From the NCBI RefSeq assembly GCF_004353845.1, contig NZ_CP037864.1, positions 4,464,001 to 4,528,000 on the forward strand: 64,000 nt of DNA, given 5' to 3'. The translations under genes were made by a program, and so were the position numbers. Positions 45,937 through 54,522 of this stretch are shown piece by piece. Source of the DNA: Citrobacter arsenatis (GTDB lineage Bacteria; Pseudomonadota; Gammaproteobacteria; Enterobacterales; Enterobacteriaceae). The notes below the pieces were generated by a model. It did no database searches. It was not told where the DNA came from and was given only the letters and a program-made list of their open reading frames with translations. Numbering within the stretch: position 1 is the first letter of the stretch; each line of letters begins with the position of its first letter.

Positions 45937-46950
45937 TCACGCCGCCGGTAATTCCGCCAGCGGCCAGCGTGGACGCACGGTCACGCCAAGATCCGCCGTT
46001 GCACCCGCTTTAAAACGCACCATGCCCGCGTAGGCGATCATCGCCCCGTTGTCGGTGCAAAATTCCGGGCGCGCATAAAACACTTCGCCACGACGTTTTT
46101 GCATCATCTCGGCCAGTTTTGCGCGCAGCGTACGGTTCGCGCTCACGCCCCCCGCCATCACCAGACGTTTAAAACCGGTTTGATCCAGCGCGCGTTTACA
46201 CTTGATCATCAGCGTATCGACCACCGCATCTTCAAACGCACGGGCGATATCTGCACGCGTCTGATCGTCATTTTCGTTATTACGAATGGTATTCGCGGCG
46301 AAGGTTTTCAGGCCGGAGAAGCTAAAATCCAGCCCCGGACGGTCGGTCATCGGGCGCGGGAAGACAAAACGTTTTTCAACGCCTTGCGAAGCCAGCTTTG
46401 ACAGCATTGGGCCGCCAGGATAATCCAGCCCCAACAGCTTAGCGGTTTTGTCGAACGCTTCGCCTGCGGCATCGTCAATCGATTCGCCCAGCAATTCATA
46501 CTGACCGATACCGGTGACGCTGATCAGCTGCGTGTGACCGCCGGAAACCAGCAGCGCGACGAACGGGAACGCAGGGGGATTATCTTCCAGCATCGGTGCC
46601 AGCAGATGCCCCTCCATGTGGTGCACAGGAATTGCTGGTACGCCCCAGGCGAACGCCAGCGAACGACCTACGGTTGCGCCAACCAGCAGCGCGCCAACCA
46701 GACCAGGACCTGCGGTATATGCCACCGCATCGATCTCTTTTGCCGTCAGTCCCGCTTCTTTCAGCGCGGCCTGGATCAGCGGTACGGTTTTACGTACGTG
46801 ATCGCGCGAGGCCAGTTCTGGCACTACGCCGCCGTAGTCAGCGTGTAATTTCACCTGACTATACAATTGGTTGGCTAAAAGACCTTTTTCATCGTCGTAA
46901 ATGGCGATGCCGGTTTCATCGCAGGATGTTTCAATACCCAGTACACGCAT
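45937..46950 (-). CDS. tsaD: tRNA N6-threonylcarbamoyladenosine transferase TsaD
   Basis: 337 residues, the E. coli length. The ASKHA-fold enzyme transfers threonylcarbamoyl to A37 of ANN-decoding tRNAs together with TsaB and TsaE. The metal-binding HHMEGH (about residues 110-115), GGHTQLI, the nucleotide-binding VAGGVSANRTLRA and the C-terminal FCTDNGAMIAYAG are intact. It is divergent from rpsU. Confidence 0.98.
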   Translation of the reverse strand: MRVLGIETSCDETGIAIYDDEKGLLANQLYSQVKLHADYGGVVPELASRDHVRKTVPLIQAALKEAGLTAKEIDAVAYTAGPGLVGALLVGATVGRSLAFAWGVPAIPVHHMEGHLLAPMLEDNPPAFPFVALLVSGGHTQLISVTGIGQYELLGESIDDAAGEAFDKTAKLLGLDYPGGPMLSKLASQGVEKRFVFPRPMTDRPGLDFSFSGLKTFAANTIRNNENDDQTRADIARAFEDAVVDTLMIKCKRALDQTGFKRLVMAGGVSANRTLRAKLAEMMQKRRGEVFYARPEFCTDNGAMIAYAGMVRFKAGATADLGVTVRPRWPLAELPAA

Positions 46951-47086
46951 GACTTGTTTTACCTCGCTCTATTACCGCGCAGTGTAGGACCAATGCGGGT
47001 TGATGTAAAACTTTGTTCGCCCCAGGAGTTCCGCTCGTGTATACTCCTTGTCCTTATAAAAGTCCCTTTCAAAATCGCGTCGGTGC

Positions 47087-47116
47087 TTTACAAAGCAGCA
47101 GCAATTGCAGTAAAAT
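47087..47116 (+). promoter_or_regulatory. Probable sigma-70 promoter of the rpsU-dnaG-rpoD operon
   Basis: TTTACA (47087-47092) and TAAAAT (47111-47116) are separated by 18 bases, about 70 bases before the rpsU ATG. A further TATACT (about 47039-47044) upstream could belong to a second promoter, as two are known in E. coli. Confidence 0.55.
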
Positions 47117-47147
47117 TCCGCACCATTTTGAAATAAGCTGGCGTTGA

Positions 47148-47402
<255 letters not shown>

Positions 47403-47403
47403 T

Positions 47404-47480
47404 CCATTGAGAGCAAAAGCTCTCAATTCAGACTGAGTTGTAGTTGTAAGGCCGTGCTTCCGGAAGGAATGCGCGGCTTG
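47404..47480 (+). terminator. Partial terminator region after rpsU
   Basis: Two hairpins follow rpsU: TTGAGAGC-AAAA-GCTCTCAA (about 47407-47426) and a GCCGTGC...GCGCGGC stem followed by TTGTTTTCG (about 47451-47476). E. coli has a leaky terminator in this position that sets the high rpsU to dnaG ratio. The second stem is the likelier equivalent. Confidence 0.5.
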
Positions 47481-47519
47481 TTTTCGTTTATACATCAGCA
47501 ATTACACAAAATCATTCAT

Positions 47520-47700
47520 GCTGTATCACAAAACGCGTTAGCGTTTTGAACAGCGCTAACGCTGGCCCCGAAGGGGCGAGGCTGCAAGCCGAGTAACGCG
47601 GCAAGTGAGTGAATCCCCGGAGCTTACTTAAGTAAGTGATAGGGGTGAGCGAGTGCAGCCAACGCAGAGACAGTTTGAAGGATGAAGTGTAATAACGGGG
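47520..47700 (+). repeat. ERIC element between rpsU and dnaG
   Basis: The core GTGAATCCCCGGAGCTTACT followed by TAAGTAAGTGATAGGGGTGAGCG is the classic ERIC centre, the sequence targeted by the ERIC1R/ERIC2 fingerprinting primers. It is flanked by further ERIC-like arms (GGGGCGAGGCTGCAAGCC; GCAGCCAACGCAGAGACA...GAAGGATGAAG). It ends almost at the dnaG ATG and so forms part of the dnaG leader. Confidence 0.88.
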
Positions 47701-47703
47701 CAT

Positions 47704-49449
47704 ATGGCTGGACGAATCCCACGTGTATTTATCAATGACCTGCTGGCAAGAACCGACATCGTCGATCTCATCGACGCGCGGGTAAAGCTGAAAAAGCAGG
47801 GCAAAAATTATCACGCGTGCTGTCCGTTCCATAACGAAAAAACCCCCTCTTTCACCGTAAACGGTGAAAAACAGTTTTATCACTGCTTTGGGTGTGGCGC
47901 GCATGGCAACGCCGTCGACTTTCTCATGAACTACGACAAGCTCGAGTTTGTGGAAACCGTCGAAGAACTGGCCGCAATGCACAACCTTGAAGTGCCTTAT
48001 GAAGCAGGCAGTGGCCCCAGTCAGATAGAGCGCCATCAACGGCAAAGCCTTTATCAATTGATGGACGGCCTGAACACTTTTTATCAACAGTCTTTGATAC
48101 AACCCGCCGCTACCCCCGCGCGCCAGTACCTGGAAAAGCGAGGATTAAGTAGCGACGTTATCACCCGTTTTGCCATTGGTTTTGCGCCTCCCGGCTGGGA
48201 CAACGTCCTGAAACGGTTTGGTGGCAATGCCGAGAATCGCAAATCGCTGGTCGATGCGGGGATGCTGGTCACCAACGATCAGGGACGCAGTTACGATCGC
48301 TTCCGCGAACGGGTGATGTTCCCCATCCGCGACAAGCGTGGTCGGGTCATTGGTTTTGGTGGACGCGTGCTGGGCGATGCCCTGCCGAAGTATCTCAACT
48401 CCCCAGAAACCGATATTTTCCATAAAGGTCGCCAGCTGTATGGCCTTTATGAAGCACAGCAGGATAACGCCGATCCGCAGCGCCTGTTAGTGGTAGAAGG
48501 CTATATGGATGTGGTGGCGCTGGCGCAATACGGCATTAACTACGCCGTGGCATCCCTTGGGACGTCAACCACCGCCGATCACATTCAGCTGTTGTTCCGT
48601 GCGACGAACAATGTAATTTGCTGTTACGACGGCGACCGTGCCGGGCGCGACGCAGCATGGCGCGCACTGGAAACCGCACTGCCCTATATGACAGACGGAC
48701 GCCAGCTACGCTTTATGTTTTTACCTGACGGCGAAGACCCCGATACGCTGGTGCGTAAAGAAGGGAAAGAGGCCTTTGAAGCCCGGATGGAGCAGGCGCT
48801 GCCGCTCTCCGCGTTTTTATTTAACAGCCTGTTGCCGCAGGTGGATTTGAGTACCCCGGATGGACGCGCGCAGCTCAGCACGCTGGCATTACCGCTGATT
48901 ACTCAGGTACCAGGCGAAACGTTGCGCATTTATCTGCGACAGGAGTTGGGAAACAAGCTCGGCATTCTGGATGACAGCCAGCTTGAACGTTTAATGCCAA
49001 AACTGGCAGAAAATGGGGCTTCCCGCCCTGTTCCACAGCTAAAACGTACGACCATGCGTATACTTATAGGGTTGCTGGTACAGAACCCAGGCCTCGCCCC
49101 ACTGGTTCCGCCGTTAGGCGCACTGGATAGCAATAAGCTGCCTGGACTTGGCTTATTCAGAGAACTGGTCAACACTTGTCTGGCTCAGCCAGGTCTGACC
49201 ACCGGGCAACTTTTAGAACACTATCGTGGCACAAATGATGCTGCGACCCTTGAAAAACTGTCGATGTGGGACGATATAGCAGATAAGGATATCGCAGAAA
49301 AAACCTTCACCGACTCACTCAATCATATGTTTGATTCGATGCTTGAACTGCGCCAGGAAGAGTTGATAGCTCGTGAGCGCACACACGGTTTAAGCAACGA
49401 AGAACGCCGGGAACTCTGGACGCTGAACCAGGAACTGGCAAAAAAATAA
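47704..49449 (+). CDS. dnaG: DNA primase
   Basis: 581 residues, the E. coli length. It makes RNA primers at the replication fork, recruited by DnaB. The N-terminal zinc finger (CCPFHNEKTPSFTV...FYHCFGCGAHG, about 39-67) is followed by the TOPRIM catalytic core (VVEGYMDVVAL; CYDGDRAGRDAAWRAL) and the C-terminal DnaB-interacting helical domain (about 435-581). An ERIC element replaces the ordinary upstream spacer, and no strong Shine-Dalgarno is seen close to the ATG. Confidence 0.98.
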   Translation: MAGRIPRVFINDLLARTDIVDLIDARVKLKKQGKNYHACCPFHNEKTPSFTVNGEKQFYHCFGCGAHGNAVDFLMNYDKLEFVETVEELAAMHNLEVPYEAGSGPSQIERHQRQSLYQLMDGLNTFYQQSLIQPAATPARQYLEKRGLSSDVITRFAIGFAPPGWDNVLKRFGGNAENRKSLVDAGMLVTNDQGRSYDRFRERVMFPIRDKRGRVIGFGGRVLGDALPKYLNSPETDIFHKGRQLYGLYEAQQDNADPQRLLVVEGYMDVVALAQYGINYAVASLGTSTTADHIQLLFRATNNVICCYDGDRAGRDAAWRALETALPYMTDGRQLRFMFLPDGEDPDTLVRKEGKEAFEARMEQALPLSAFLFNSLLPQVDLSTPDGRAQLSTLALPLITQVPGETLRIYLRQELGNKLGILDDSQLERLMPKLAENGASRPVPQLKRTTMRILIGLLVQNPGLAPLVPPLGALDSNKLPGLGLFRELVNTCLAQPGLTTGQLLEHYRGTNDAATLEKLSMWDDIADKDIAEKTFTDSLNHMFDSMLELRQEELIARERTHGLSNEERRELWTLNQELAKK

Positions 49450-49477
49450 GTGAAAGACAAAACAAAGACAAAATCAT

Positions 49478-49676
49478 TCGCGTTGTATCAAGGCAGTAAG
49501 TGAACGAACGCCTGGGAGTGTACATAAGTACATGACCAGGATGACGAATCCGCCGGGAGCGGATTTGAACGCTGTTTACGGCGGTCCCGTAAGGGGCGAG
49601 GCTCAGGATGAGCCGAGTAACGAACGCAGCTAACGCAGAGACAACGTGAAGGATGAAGTATTTAACGGCTTAACTG
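49478..49676 (+). repeat. Second ERIC-like element between dnaG and rpoD
   Basis: Shares with the 47520-47700 element the strings GGGGCGAGGCT, GAGCCGAGTAACG, GCAGC.AACGCAGAGACA and GAAGGATGAAGT, and has an ERIC-type palindromic centre (GGGAGTGTACATAAGTACAT). Its central part differs and it is longer than the 127-base consensus. It lies in the 359-bp dnaG-rpoD spacer, which has no gene. Confidence 0.7.
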
Positions 49677-49808
49677 CCGAATATCGATCGGGAAGCCCCC
49701 GACAGCCGCACGGAGAGGCAGCGGCAAAATATAAGTATGCCCTCGTTTTGCCGTTGGCGGTTTTACCGCCCAACACCAATCAAACGAATTAAGTGTGGAT
49801 ACCGTCTT

Positions 49809-51656
49809 ATGGAGCAAAACCCGCAGTCACAGCTGAAGCTTCTTGTCCAACGTGGTAAGGAGCAAGGCTATCTGACCTATGCCGAGGTCAATGACCATCT
49901 GCCGGAAGATATCGTCGATTCAGATCAAATCGAAGACATCATCCAAATGATCAATGACATGGGTATTCAGGTGATGGAAGAAGCACCTGATGCCGATGAT
50001 CTGCTGCTTGCTGAAACCTCCAACAGCACCGATGAAGACGCGGAAGAAGCGGCTGCCCAGGTTCTGTCCAGCGTTGAGTCCGAAATCGGTCGTACAACTG
50101 ACCCGGTCCGCATGTACATGCGTGAAATGGGTACCGTTGAACTGTTAACCCGTGAAGGCGAAATCGACATCGCTAAACGCATCGAAGACGGGATTAACCA
50201 GGTTCAATGTTCTGTTGCCGAATACCCAGAAGCTATCACCTACCTGCTCGAGCAGTACGATCGCGTAGAAGCTGAAGAAGCGCGTCTTTCCGATTTGATC
50301 ACCGGCTTTGTCGATCCGAACGCGGAAGAAGACATGGCACCAACGGCGACGCACGTCGGATCTGAACTCTCTCAGGAAGAGTTGGATGACGATGAAGACG
50401 AAGATGAAGAAGATGGCGACGACGACAGCAGCGATGACGACAACAGCATCGACCCTGAATTAGCGCGTGAAAAATTCGGTGAACTGCGTACTCAGTACGA
50501 AATCACTCGCGACACCATCAAAGCGAAAGGCCGCAGCCATGCTGCCGCGCAGGAAGAAATTCAGAAGCTGTCTGAAGTGTTCAAACAGTTCCGCCTGGTG
50601 CCGAAGCAGTTCGACTACCTGGTAAACAGCATGCGCGTCATGATGGACCGCGTGCGTACTCAGGAACGTCTGATCATGAAGCTCTGCGTTGAGCAGTGCA
50701 AAATGCCGAAGAAAAACTTCATCACTCTGTTCACCGGCAACGAAACCAGCGAAACCTGGTTCAACGCGGCAATCGCGATGAACAAACCGTGGTCTGAAAA
50801 ACTGCACGACGTGGCAGATGACGTTCACCGCGGCCTGCAGAAGCTGCAGCAGATTGAAGAAGAAACCGGCCTGACCATCGAGCAGGTTAAAGATATCAAC
50901 CGTCGTATGTCTATCGGTGAAGCGAAAGCCCGCCGTGCGAAAAAAGAGATGGTTGAAGCAAACTTACGTCTGGTTATCTCTATCGCCAAAAAATACACCA
51001 ACCGTGGCCTGCAGTTCCTGGATCTGATTCAGGAAGGTAACATCGGTCTGATGAAAGCGGTTGATAAGTTTGAATACCGTCGTGGTTACAAGTTCTCCAC
51101 CTATGCAACCTGGTGGATCCGTCAGGCGATCACCCGTTCGATCGCGGATCAGGCTCGTACCATCCGTATCCCGGTACATATGATTGAGACCATCAACAAG
51201 CTCAACCGTATCTCCCGTCAGATGCTGCAAGAGATGGGTCGTGAGCCGACGCCGGAAGAACTGGCTGAACGCATGCTAATGCCGGAAGACAAGATCCGTA
51301 AAGTGCTGAAGATCGCTAAAGAGCCTATCTCCATGGAAACGCCGATCGGCGACGATGAAGATTCGCATCTGGGTGATTTCATCGAGGATACCACCCTCGA
51401 GCTGCCGCTGGACTCTGCGACCACCGAGAGCCTGCGTGCCGCAACGCACGACGTTCTGGCTGGCCTGACCGCGCGTGAAGCAAAAGTTCTGCGTATGCGT
51501 TTCGGTATCGATATGAACACCGACCACACGCTGGAAGAAGTGGGTAAACAGTTCGACGTTACCCGTGAACGTATCCGTCAGATCGAAGCGAAGGCGCTGC
51601 GTAAACTGCGTCACCCGAGCCGCTCTGAAGTACTGCGTAGCTTCCTCGACGATTAA
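49809..51656 (+). CDS. rpoD: RNA polymerase primary sigma factor (sigma-70)
   Basis: 615 residues from ATG 49809 (MEQNPQSQLKLLVQRGKEQG); an upstream frame start at 49737 would add 24 residues foreign to the family. Region 1.1 (about 1-95), region 1.2, the acidic non-conserved region with a run of Asp/Glu (about 192-212), regions 2.1-2.4 (YKFSTYATWWIRQAITR), region 3, and region 4 (LEEVGKQFDVTRERIRQIEAKALRKLRHPSRS) are all intact. It is the last gene of the operon and ends at a strong terminator. Confidence 0.99.
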   Translation: MEQNPQSQLKLLVQRGKEQGYLTYAEVNDHLPEDIVDSDQIEDIIQMINDMGIQVMEEAPDADDLLLAETSNSTDEDAEEAAAQVLSSVESEIGRTTDPVRMYMREMGTVELLTREGEIDIAKRIEDGINQVQCSVAEYPEAITYLLEQYDRVEAEEARLSDLITGFVDPNAEEDMAPTATHVGSELSQEELDDDEDEDEEDGDDDSSDDDNSIDPELAREKFGELRTQYEITRDTIKAKGRSHAAAQEEIQKLSEVFKQFRLVPKQFDYLVNSMRVMMDRVRTQERLIMKLCVEQCKMPKKNFITLFTGNETSETWFNAAIAMNKPWSEKLHDVADDVHRGLQKLQQIEEETGLTIEQVKDINRRMSIGEAKARRAKKEMVEANLRLVISIAKKYTNRGLQFLDLIQEGNIGLMKAVDKFEYRRGYKFSTYATWWIRQAITRSIADQARTIRIPVHMIETINKLNRISRQMLQEMGREPTPEELAERMLMPEDKIRKVLKIAKEPISMETPIGDDEDSHLGDFIEDTTLELPLDSATTESLRAATHDVLAGLTAREAKVLRMRFGIDMNTDHTLEEVGKQFDVTRERIRQIEAKALRKLRHPSRSEVLRSFLDD

Positions 51657-51675
51657 TCTCCAGCTTTAAAACGTG

Positions 51676-51704
51676 AAAAAGCTCCCTGATGGGAGCTTTT
51701 TTTT
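51676..51704 (+). terminator. Intrinsic terminator of rpoD
   Basis: Stem AGCTCCC-TGAT-GGGAGCT followed by eight T, 20 bases after the rpoD stop. Confidence 0.95.
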
Positions 51705-51719
51705 CGCCTGTTACTCGAA

Positions 51720-51800
51720 GACCCGTAGGCCGGATAAGGCGTTTACACCGCCATCCGGCAATCTCACAAATTATTCCGGATGGCGCTTCACTTATCCGCC
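51720..51800. repeat. REP elements between rpoD and mug
   Basis: GTAGGCCGGATAAGGCG...CCATCCGGC, then a second, less perfect copy (CCGGATGGCGCTTCAC...TCCGCCCTAC), between the convergent rpoD and mug genes. Confidence 0.85.
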
Positions 51801-52307
51801 CTACAGGCCGCGCGCCTTCAACGCCACATCCACCTCCCGGTACGCCTCCACCAGTTTATCCAGCGTGATCCGGCTTAACCCGCTGGGATTTGGCAATACC
51901 CATATTTGCGTCGCGCCAATGGTCAGCGTCTGTTTTCCCCACTGCGCCCCACGTTGGCTAAGACCCTGCTCAAATGCCTGCTTCCCGAGGATCGCAAGCG
52001 CGGCTGGCTGATACTCCTCAATTTTCTCAATCAGCAGACGGCCGCCGCTACGCATCTCCTGTAGCTTCACTTCATTGGCTTGTACCGTTGGTCTGTCGAC
52101 AAACTTAGTCACGCCGCAGCGGAAGTCCAGCAGGTGCTGTGCCTCTTCAGGTTTTAGCTGACGATCGGTAAATCCCGCCTGATGGATGACCTTCCAGAAG
52201 CGATTAGCGGGGTGTGCAAAGGGGAATCCTGTACCTGCGGAAGATAGCCCCGGATTGATGCCGCAAAACACCACGCGCAGCCCCGGCGCCAGTATGTCCT
52301 TAACCAT
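51801..52307 (-). CDS. mug: G/U mismatch-specific uracil-DNA glycosylase
   Basis: 168 residues from ATG 52307 (MVKDILAPGLRVVFCGINPG), the E. coli length. A frame extending to 52403 adds 32 residues not in the family. It removes uracil and ethenocytosine opposite G. Motif 1 GINPGLSSAGTGFPFAHPANRFW and motif 2 PNPSGLSR are intact. Confidence 0.96.
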   Translation of the reverse strand: MVKDILAPGLRVVFCGINPGLSSAGTGFPFAHPANRFWKVIHQAGFTDRQLKPEEAQHLLDFRCGVTKFVDRPTVQANEVKLQEMRSGGRLLIEKIEEYQPAALAILGKQAFEQGLSQRGAQWGKQTLTIGATQIWVLPNPSGLSRITLDKLVEAYREVDVALKARGL

Positions 52308-52432
52308 AATTACTCCGAACAATACATCAGAGGAGCAAGTATAACGGACTGAAAATACATTGTTTATAAAAACAGCATCCGTACGCTTATGTCTGGATTG
52401 CAACGCAGAGTTACTTTATAATCCACCGCCAC

Positions 52433-52508
52433 GGCCCCTTAGCTCAGTGGTTAGAGCAGGCGACTCATAATCGCTTGGTCGCTGGTTCAAGTCCAGCAGG
52501 GGCCACCA
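52433..52508 (+). tRNA. ileX: tRNA-Ile2 (CAU anticodon, ileX), island attachment site
   Basis: A 76-base tRNA with encoded CCA: seven-base acceptor stem GGCCCCT/AGGGGCC, D-arm GCTC...GAGC, anticodon arm GGCGA-CTCATAA-TCGCT with CAT at the centre, and T-arm GCTGG-TTCAAGT-CCAGC. The CAU anticodon, modified to lysidine by TilS, reads AUA. In E. coli ileX follows mug exactly as here. The mobile island begins directly after its CCA end, so the 3' end of this gene is the probable attB core. Confidence 0.97.
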
Positions 52509-52550
52509 CTTTTCAATAAGTTACGTGCAGTTCTTGATTCTATGGTTTTC

Positions 52551-52570
52551 TAGGATACCTATAGGATACC
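52551..52570 (+). repeat. Direct repeat TAGGATACC x2 near the island end
   Basis: TAGGATACC at 52551-52559 and again at 52562-52570, an 11-base period (one helical turn), 43 bases inside the island from the tRNA end. The spacing suits side-by-side protein binding, for instance integrase arm sites or an excisionase, but this is inference. Confidence 0.45.
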
Positions 52571-52647
52571 CCCGCAAAGTATTGGTGAGTAATTCTACAA
52601 GGCATCTGCAGTTACGGGTTTAGACAATCCAAGACTTGGTGATCTAC

Positions 52648-53400
52648 ATGGATAGCTTGCTTGACACGTTACAAAATGATTTAGAGCGAGCTCTCGCCCT
52701 ACAGAACATCCTTTTGGATCGGGCAACAGGAAAGGGAGATGATGAGGTTGCATATAAGCAATTACGGCATTACTTCCTGAACTCTACCAGCCTAACCAAC
52801 CATCTTCCTCAATTTGTCAGAACGTGTCGTTCACTTAGCCAATTCTGGCAATACATTAAACAAACAGAAAGTTACGCCCCTAGGCGTAAGATCATTTGGG
52901 ATGAATTCCAACCTTTGCTTGACTTTTTAGAGCATAAAAATGCCTCACCATCAGATATTTTGATTACTGACGGACTCAAGAGCTATGATGAAGCCGGTGT
53001 TAACGATGCTTGGGCCAAAGCTTTAGAGCGAAGATTGCGAGATCCTGAAGGCGCAATCACCGCCGCGAGAAGTCTCGTAGAAACTGTTTGTAAGCACATA
53101 TTAGATGACCTAAATGTTACTTACGATCGTAATACTGATATGGGTGAGCTATACAAATTAGTAGCAAAAGAGCTAAATCTTGCACCAGAGCAACATACAG
53201 AACAAATTTTTAAGCAAATTCTTGGTGGATGTTCTGCCATCGTAAATGGCCTTGGCACATTAAGAAATAGATTAGGAGATGCTCATGGCACAGGGAGAAA
53301 ACCTACAAAAGCATCTGATAGGCATGCTTTACTTGCCGTAAACTTAGCAGGTAGTATGAGTGTTTTCCTCATACAGACATGGAAAAATAAAATAATATAA
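52648..53400 (+). CDS. Abi_C-type abortive infection protein with HEPN-like motif
   Basis: 250 residues from ATG 52648 (a TTG at 52636 would add four). The C-terminal half (about 130-247; DPEGAITAARSLVETVCKHILDDL, MGELYKLVAKELNL, QILGGCSAIVNGLGTLRNRL, DRHALLAVNLAGSM) reads as the abortive-infection C-terminal domain (Abi_C, PF14355). The segment RNRLGDAH at 206-213 fits the RX4-6H motif of HEPN ribonucleases, with the favoured Asn after Arg. The N-terminal half is helical and unassigned. It is AT-rich compared with the head genes and sits at the accessory end of the satellite, where PICIs carry anti-phage genes. Probably co-transcribed with 53461-54522. Defence function is inferred from family and place. 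Confidence 0.75.
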   Translation: MDSLLDTLQNDLERALALQNILLDRATGKGDDEVAYKQLRHYFLNSTSLTNHLPQFVRTCRSLSQFWQYIKQTESYAPRRKIIWDEFQPLLDFLEHKNASPSDILITDGLKSYDEAGVNDAWAKALERRLRDPEGAITAARSLVETVCKHILDDLNVTYDRNTDMGELYKLVAKELNLAPEQHTEQIFKQILGGCSAIVNGLGTLRNRLGDAHGTGRKPTKASDRHALLAVNLAGSMSVFLIQTWKNKII

Positions 53401-53460
53401 AAGAAGGTTATTCTTTCAGAACTATAGAAAGATGAGCATATCTATAAAAAAGGATTGTTT

Positions 53461-54522
53461 ATGGAAAACATTCAATTTTCATTAGAGAAAGACGTAAACG
53501 ACATATTCTTACAAAAATTACGAAAAGCTGGATTTAAAATTCCTAATAAATTAAACATATCGGGATTTGAATGTTATGCAAATATGATGTTTAGGTTGGT
53601 AGAACCTAGGCCTAGAACTATACATTTACCACAGAAAATAAAAATCCCTGCAGAGCATTTACGGGGTATTAACTTAATACTTAAAAAGTTCAAAATGGGT
53701 GCTAATGTGAACTCACATCAAAGCCGCCACATTAAGAATATTAATTTTCTGGATGCTTTTCTTCAAGACTTTGGTTTTCATCACTTCCATTTAGGCGAAA
53801 AGTATCAAAGCACTGGAAAAGATAGAGATCTAATAGTTCGAACTGGTTATGAGATAATCGCAAAAGTTGATGTAAATGATGTATACATCATCGGAGTTTA
53901 TAAGCATTCAAAAAAAGAAAACTGTCACCTTTGGGCAAAAACAGAGCTATTAGAAATTTGTTATGAGAACTGGCCTCACTTACTTGATGCTTATGTCGTT
54001 CGTGGTGTTTTAGGTAATGATAAAGAGATTTCAGAAGAGGACAGGATAAAACTACGCGGTGCATATATAAATGTACCTATAAAACTTAAAAATGGAGTTC
54101 TGCTTTTTTCTCCAGGAGGCGGATTTACTGGCAATGGCATCAGTATAAACATGCGCCGTGAAATAAATAAACTGATGAATAAATTATATGTTTTCAAAAA
54201 ACAGATCTTTGAGTCTTCGATTGAAATCCCTGGAAATAGTTTTTTCAAAGTAATATCTTTCGATATGGAGCACTTGTGTTTAGTTGAAGATAAGCAAAGA
54301 ACCGTTATCTTGATAAAAGAGGGAAAAAACACATCCCACGTAATTAAATTCAACTTTGGACATGGCATCATAAAATACATGCCTCCACTGCATGCAAATT
54401 TAAACAAAACAACAGAAACCATTTTATCTTTATATACAATTAGCAGCCCACATTTTTTGAGTCCATTCCCATCAATTATTAACACTGAAAACAAATACAT
54501 AGATAAAAATCAAATCCCATGA
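53461..54522 (+). CDS. Unknown protein encoded beside the Abi_C gene
   Basis: 353 residues from ATG 53461, with AAAAAAGGA at six to seven bases; a TTG at 53455 is less well placed. I do not recognise the family. It has no signal peptide or membrane helix. Residues 97-135 (FLDAFLQDFGFHHFHLGEK, then a basic DRDLIVRTGYEII) contain a His cluster, and there is a second conserved-looking block at 140-185 (VYIIGVYKHS, CHLWAKTELLEICYENWPHLLDAY). The rest looks like beta-rich soluble protein. Base composition is strongly AT-rich, unlike the flanking island and core. It begins 60 bases after the Abi_C gene in the same direction and converges on TerL with a 13-base overlap. A two-gene defence or toxin unit with its neighbour is plausible. 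Confidence 0.7.
   Translation: MENIQFSLEKDVNDIFLQKLRKAGFKIPNKLNISGFECYANMMFRLVEPRPRTIHLPQKIKIPAEHLRGINLILKKFKMGANVNSHQSRHIKNINFLDAFLQDFGFHHFHLGEKYQSTGKDRDLIVRTGYEIIAKVDVNDVYIIGVYKHSKKENCHLWAKTELLEICYENWPHLLDAYVVRGVLGNDKEISEEDRIKLRGAYINVPIKLKNGVLLFSPGGGFTGNGISINMRREINKLMNKLYVFKKQIFESSIEIPGNSFFKVISFDMEHLCLVEDKQRTVILIKEGKNTSHVIKFNFGHGIIKYMPPLHANLNKTTETILSLYTISSPHFLSPFPSIINTENKYIDKNQIP

Noticed and set aside
53991..54500. 169-residue leftward ORF inside the 353-residue gene
   Set aside because: Antisense frame in AT-rich DNA; the rightward frame is longer, has a good ribosome binding site and continues the Abi_C transcript direction.
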